A stretch of 10,129 bases of DNA. It comes from XYA12-FULL-58-9 sp001798605. Its GTDB lineage: Bacteria; Myxococcota; XYA12-FULL-58-9. The stretch spans positions 1-10,129 of the forward strand of contig DAINMX010000234.1 of assembly GCA_036736205.1 (NCBI GenBank), given 5' to 3'. Below, piece by piece: positions 7,901 to 10,129 of this stretch; positions within the stretch are counted from its first letter, which is position 1; every line of letters begins with the position of its first letter. A program made the position numbers and the translations under genes. The notes beneath the pieces are model-generated. The model was given only the letters and a program-made list of their open reading frames with translations. It had not been told where the DNA came from and ran no database searches.

Positions 7901-10129
7901 ATCGAGCATGCGTGTTTGCTGGGCACAGCTCAAGAACCTCAAGGTCTTAGGACCAACTGCACTCGCGCACAAGGCGCGTAGCGCTCCGAGGGCCTGGTCA
8001 TCGGTAGCAGCTAATACTGTCGACACGTGCCGATTGATAACCGCGCGCCGTGTCCTGTCCATCTCCTCTCGCGGCAGACCCGCGAGGGCGCTCGCTCCCA
8101 ACACCAACCGGGTTGCCGCGTCTTCGGGTGCGAAGGCCAACATGTCGTCGATCAGGTCGTAGCGCTTTGCTTCGACAAGACTCCCGACGAGTCCCGCCAC
8201 CAGAGCCGGATCAGAGCGGAGGATCTGCACGAACAGCGCTTGGCGCTGGTTGCCCTTGGCCAAACGCAAGGTGCGCGGCAAATCCCCAGTCGACGCCAGG
8301 TCGACCATGACATCTCGCAACGTGGCATCGTCGAGCTCTGGCAACCTCTGCAGCAGCCCATTGATGGACTTGTCTTGCCCGAGGGGATCTATCCAGGTGG
8401 TGATGGCTTTATTGGTTACCACCGACTCGGACTCCGACACGCCGACATCGGGGCCGGTGTTGCCATCCTTGGGAACTTCTTGGCCCTCTTGCTTGGCAAA
8501 TTTCTCGGCCCGATCCTTGAGCTCTACGGCGCTTCTGGTCTCGTTGAGCGCCTTCTTGTAGGCCCCCGACACGCGGGCAGAGTAGTCATCGCCCATGGAG
8601 ACGCCGCTCACCTCAACGTCGACACGCTGGCCGGAATAATCGACGCGGCCGCCAAACCAACCGTCACCCTCGTCGTGGATGATGCCATCGGCAGGCAGGA
8701 GCTTGGCGAAACTATCGGAGTAGAACGCCATGGCGCTGAGTATGCCCTTGTTGCCCTTGCCCACCTGACTGTAGCAGTGCGCCGCCGCAGTGGGTGACAT
8801 GGGGATTCCCCATTCCCGGCGCAGGGGATCTCCATCCACCAACACCCGACCTTCGGTGTTGTGGATGCCAATGTAGGCGGGTGCCGACAATGCGCCAGCG
8901 GTAACGCCAAAACCCGCCTTGGGCGTGTATTTGCCCACGGAAAAGCTGACAAATCCGCCCGGGTCGGTGGTGTTATCGGGGACACCGTACAATCCGTTGG
9001 TGCTCTCGTCACGTTTCAGCCCAACAGTGGCCTCGGCCTGCCATCCGTTGGGCCCGCCCTTGGTGCGAAAATTCAGGGTCCTCTTGTCAGAGTGGAGCTC
9101 GAAAGGCTTGCCCGGGCCGGTGGGAATCGCACGTTCGAGATTGCCCATGACCTGATTGAAGCCGATATGCACCTCGCGATTGCCCTCACGGTCGAGCCCT
9201 TTGTGGAAGCCCGTAATTCCGACCTCACCGTCGTCGCCCTCGAACGTCAGGACGGGAGTTTCGAGCTTGAGATAACCGCCGGGTGCGCCACCGTCGCCCA
9301 CATAGAAGCGAACATAGTTGTCGCCGAACTGCGCGCTGGCGGAGAGCTTCTCCAGATCACCGAGGCGCAACATGGCGTGGGTGTTGCCAGCCTGCATGTG
9401 CGCCACGACATCAATTCTCGAGTCGCCAACGGGCACCAAACCAAATTGGACGCCGCCTTCCCTCTCGCCCTTGAAGGCTCCGGCTTGAACCAACAGATTT
9501 TCGATGTGGTTCACATCCAAGGTGACCTTGCTCCCCGATGGGGCGGTCAGAGAGAGACCCAAGGGAAGGTCCCCAGCCAATGTCTGGTCCTCTTTGAGTG
9601 TGCCCTCGACATGGAGGTCTTCAATCTTGCGAATGATGACCCCACCGAGCGTCGGGTCCATATCAACATCCAGTGCTCCGCTGGTCACCGAGGCTTGGAT
9701 CTTGTCGAGGTCTGCCTTGGCGTTGATGTCGGTGCTTTGGAAGCTGTAGACGCCATCTACGACTGACGCCTTCACCATCATTGGCCCAACCTCTACCCGG
9801 TTGTTGCCCATCTCGGCGGTGAGGGAGCTCTCCTTGGGCATCTCAAACTTGAACCAGGTCCCCTCTTCGTTGTGGACAAGCTCGAGCTTCACCGGCATTT
9901 CGCCGCCGTCTTTCGTCTCCAACCACATGTAGACGTCGCCCACATGGGCCTTCAGGTCCGCGAGGGTGAGCTGGCTGACGGTGCCACCTTTCTTGTCGCT
10001 CATATCCAACGAGTAGGTGAAACCCTTGATGGCGAGGTCACTGACGTTGCCCTCTTCGTCGGTGAGCTTAACCGTGGTGCCGCCGATGTTGATGTTGACG
10101 TACTTCTCGCTGGCCTCAAAGGAGGCATC
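4952..10129 (-). CDS. Giant multidomain protein of unknown function (N-terminus cut by window edge)
   Basis: The frame is open from the right edge to the stop at 4952-4954, giving at least 1725 residues; an in-frame TTG at 10009 is not the likely start because coding continues to the edge. I do not recognise the whole protein. Numbering from the edge, residues 1-520 are beta-rich with many short alternating strands, ending in a charged helix. Residues ~590-820 are helical and repeat-like, followed by mixed alpha/beta sequence to ~1000. A Lys/Ser linker lies near 1009-1027. Residues ~1070-1275 show about a dozen alternating strands, like a beta-barrel. Residues ~1305-1485 resemble the flanks of parvulin-type chaperones (ELRRYFKAHQQEF at 1361-1373, then FTLVRV and a final helix). 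Residues ~1490-1670 are a coiled coil, and the tail is acidic with (DV)4. The alternating strands suggest an envelope or surface location, but no signal sequence can be seen because the N-terminus is missing. The coding assignment is certain; the function is unknown. Confidence 0.9.
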   Translation of the reverse strand, partial: DASFEASEKYVNINIGGTTVKLTDEEGNVSDLAIKGFTYSLDMSDKKGGTVSQLTLADLKAHVGDVYMWLETKDGGEMPVKLELVHNEEGTWFKFEMPKESSLTAEMGNNRVEVGPMMVKASVVDGVYSFQSTDINAKADLDKIQASVTSGALDVDMDPTLGGVIIRKIEDLHVEGTLKEDQTLAGDLPLGLSLTAPSGSKVTLDVNHIENLLVQAGAFKGEREGGVQFGLVPVGDSRIDVVAHMQAGNTHAMLRLGDLEKLSASAQFGDNYVRFYVGDGGAPGGYLKLETPVLTFEGDDGEVGITGFHKGLDREGNREVHIGFNQVMGNLERAIPTGPGKPFELHSDKRTLNFRTKGGPNGWQAEATVGLKRDESTNGLYGVPDNTTDPGGFVSFSVGKYTPKAGFGVTAGALSAPAYIGIHNTEGRVLVDGDPLRREWGIPMSPTAAAHCYSQVGKGNKGILSAMAFYSDSFAKLLPADGIIHDEGDGWFGGRVDYSGQRVDVEVSGVSMGDDYSARVSGAYKKALNETRSAVELKDRAEKFAKQEGQEVPKDGNTGPDVGVSESESVVTNKAITTWIDPLGQDKSINGLLQRLPELDDATLRDVMVDLASTGDLPRTLRLAKGNQRQALFVQILRSDPALVAGLVGSLVEAKRYDLIDDMLAFAPEDAATRLVLGASALAGLPREEMDRTRRAVINRHVSTVLAATDDQALGALRALCASAVGPKTLRFLSCAQQTRMLDLAVKDALAVAYGESNGVLLQGLVAQWLDNDPALIRSLFAGLEKAKPGSTALVATALGAGNAMRVLDLTEAHEDIRREAARLALWPQQRHNVERGIDPTVVDGNPPASYTRHVLDRVAEIGKNYRVRVGIAVPPELLVSDAGRQMLDAKLDAIEGYVPGGSLEIRAVEGELVIVSLAHADTRPSANAARAYWLCEELEGSGTAIPADVYAAVAAKDPELLAGTVGVLSFLVEHTDQLRARAISEIQFGDRDDVHDVKLGVQVAMGDAEESTKSEKSKKSNKVDVETRVLTLNIGKWAARFGDPKRLAKASTDLHSTILEQPQPSRLLVGPNASVTNGELGLGAMVAVQTGKGPRLTASINTTTGGFVGVQHNVAKKDVVVSTSAGAGLADGSPNALPGIHLGGSVTVNLLGEPSDDTYAYARVHMLLGRSVNGGVTVYGRHRFGNQEVSGFAQARMLDMMMGGPFLRAQLEFFKNSKFHAGVAVDTKLLASLMVGYGKWKLRLGMGGAVAYDDKIEVGVRLVAGVPIPYASLLPALNPDFRYMVVDGEVKITEIDTNDPKSLSNIHPLVLAQALDDMLARDGCSVDPTEIGPGDDPMDFLIREYLSGRGERINEPTTGELRRYFKAHQQEFASAETEELEFDTADKRQAALAKLQAAGATAGKWEVDEYDEPIFDLSGAQIGSEKKFTLVRVVSVTTPDFDDLDADIRGRIANEVRCEQERQLFNREFNRYLAQNQGLLEQGARIYRGLELSNSQNSQWKAVAKAKGAHRIEGPITESKKALTSRIKTTQDGMGALNTELGLLATSFEKAELGDDPGMRRLVKDATKEIERWQRRLQSVHQDYARLFDNVGGASQREALERVEKKRQKVNADLSLLVDGFIGAESLLEEILFDMRERQEKKSKEHGPEQIATREKLENLLGELKLSPTTLVLSSFVLAPNTTDLRQKELVDGFALEGVVKGAPDGTDVDVDVDVKEPDPTVHR
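4982..5005. repeat. Hexanucleotide tandem repeat (GACGTC)4 inside the giant gene
   Basis: Four perfect copies of the self-complementary unit GACGTC encode Asp-Val four times near the C-terminus of the giant protein. Because the unit is six bases, copy-number change would add or remove Asp-Val pairs without shifting the frame. Confidence 0.9.
7065..7091. repeat. Three 9-base tandem repeats encoding a Lys-Ser linker
   Basis: The plus strand reads TTGGACTTC, TTGGACTTC, TCGGACTTC in direct succession. On the coding strand this gives a Lys-Ser-x tripeptide repeat (KSEKSKKSNK) that separates the helical region from the barrel-like region of the giant protein. It looks like a flexible linker expanded by local duplication. 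Confidence 0.85.

Noticed and set aside
8861..9766. Plus-strand open frame of 301 codons
   Set aside because: It is antisense to the giant gene, has no recognisable motif or convincing ribosome site, and is explained by the strong codon bias of the opposite strand.

Overview
The window is a moderately GC-rich stretch of bacterial chromosome with tightly packed protein genes. I see no rRNA, tRNA, CRISPR array, insertion sequence or attachment site. The organism is probably Gram-negative: there is an exported-type M20D amidohydrolase, a DcrB/DUF1795-like protein, and a giant protein with a possible beta-barrel section and a parvulin-chaperone-like section. The gene style (very large multidomain proteins, non-ATG starts) would suit a myxobacterial or bradymonad-like 'deltaproteobacterial' lineage, but this is an impression and not a proven assignment.

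Left part (1-2447, minus strand): a probably exported M20D metallo-amidohydrolase (1152-2447) is followed after 41 bases by a class I SAM-dependent methyltransferase (1110 down to the left edge, C-terminus cut off). They share a strand and lie close together, so they may be co-transcribed. No shared pathway is evident.

Middle (2448-3596): a 266-base divergent spacer separates the amidohydrolase from a rightward pair of small genes. These are a 116-residue protein with a helix-hairpin-helix-like segment (2714-3064) and a 153-residue DcrB/DUF1795-like protein (3094-3555). They are 29 bases apart and look like a two-gene operon. The spacer between this pair and the convergent helicase gene is only 41 bases and shows no convincing terminator.

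Right part (3597-10129, minus strand): a DEAD-box RNA helicase of the RhlE type (3597-4850) lies 101 bases downstream of an enormous open frame (4952 to the right edge, at least 1725 residues, N-terminus outside the window). From N to C, the giant protein shows a beta-rich region, a helical repeat-like region, a Lys/Ser linker, a section of alternating strands resembling a beta-barrel, a parvulin-chaperone-like section that seems to lack the catalytic core, a coiled coil, and an acidic tail built on (Asp-Val)4. It is the least explained and most interesting element here. Nothing in the window forms a recognisable defence, secretion or biosynthetic system by itself.
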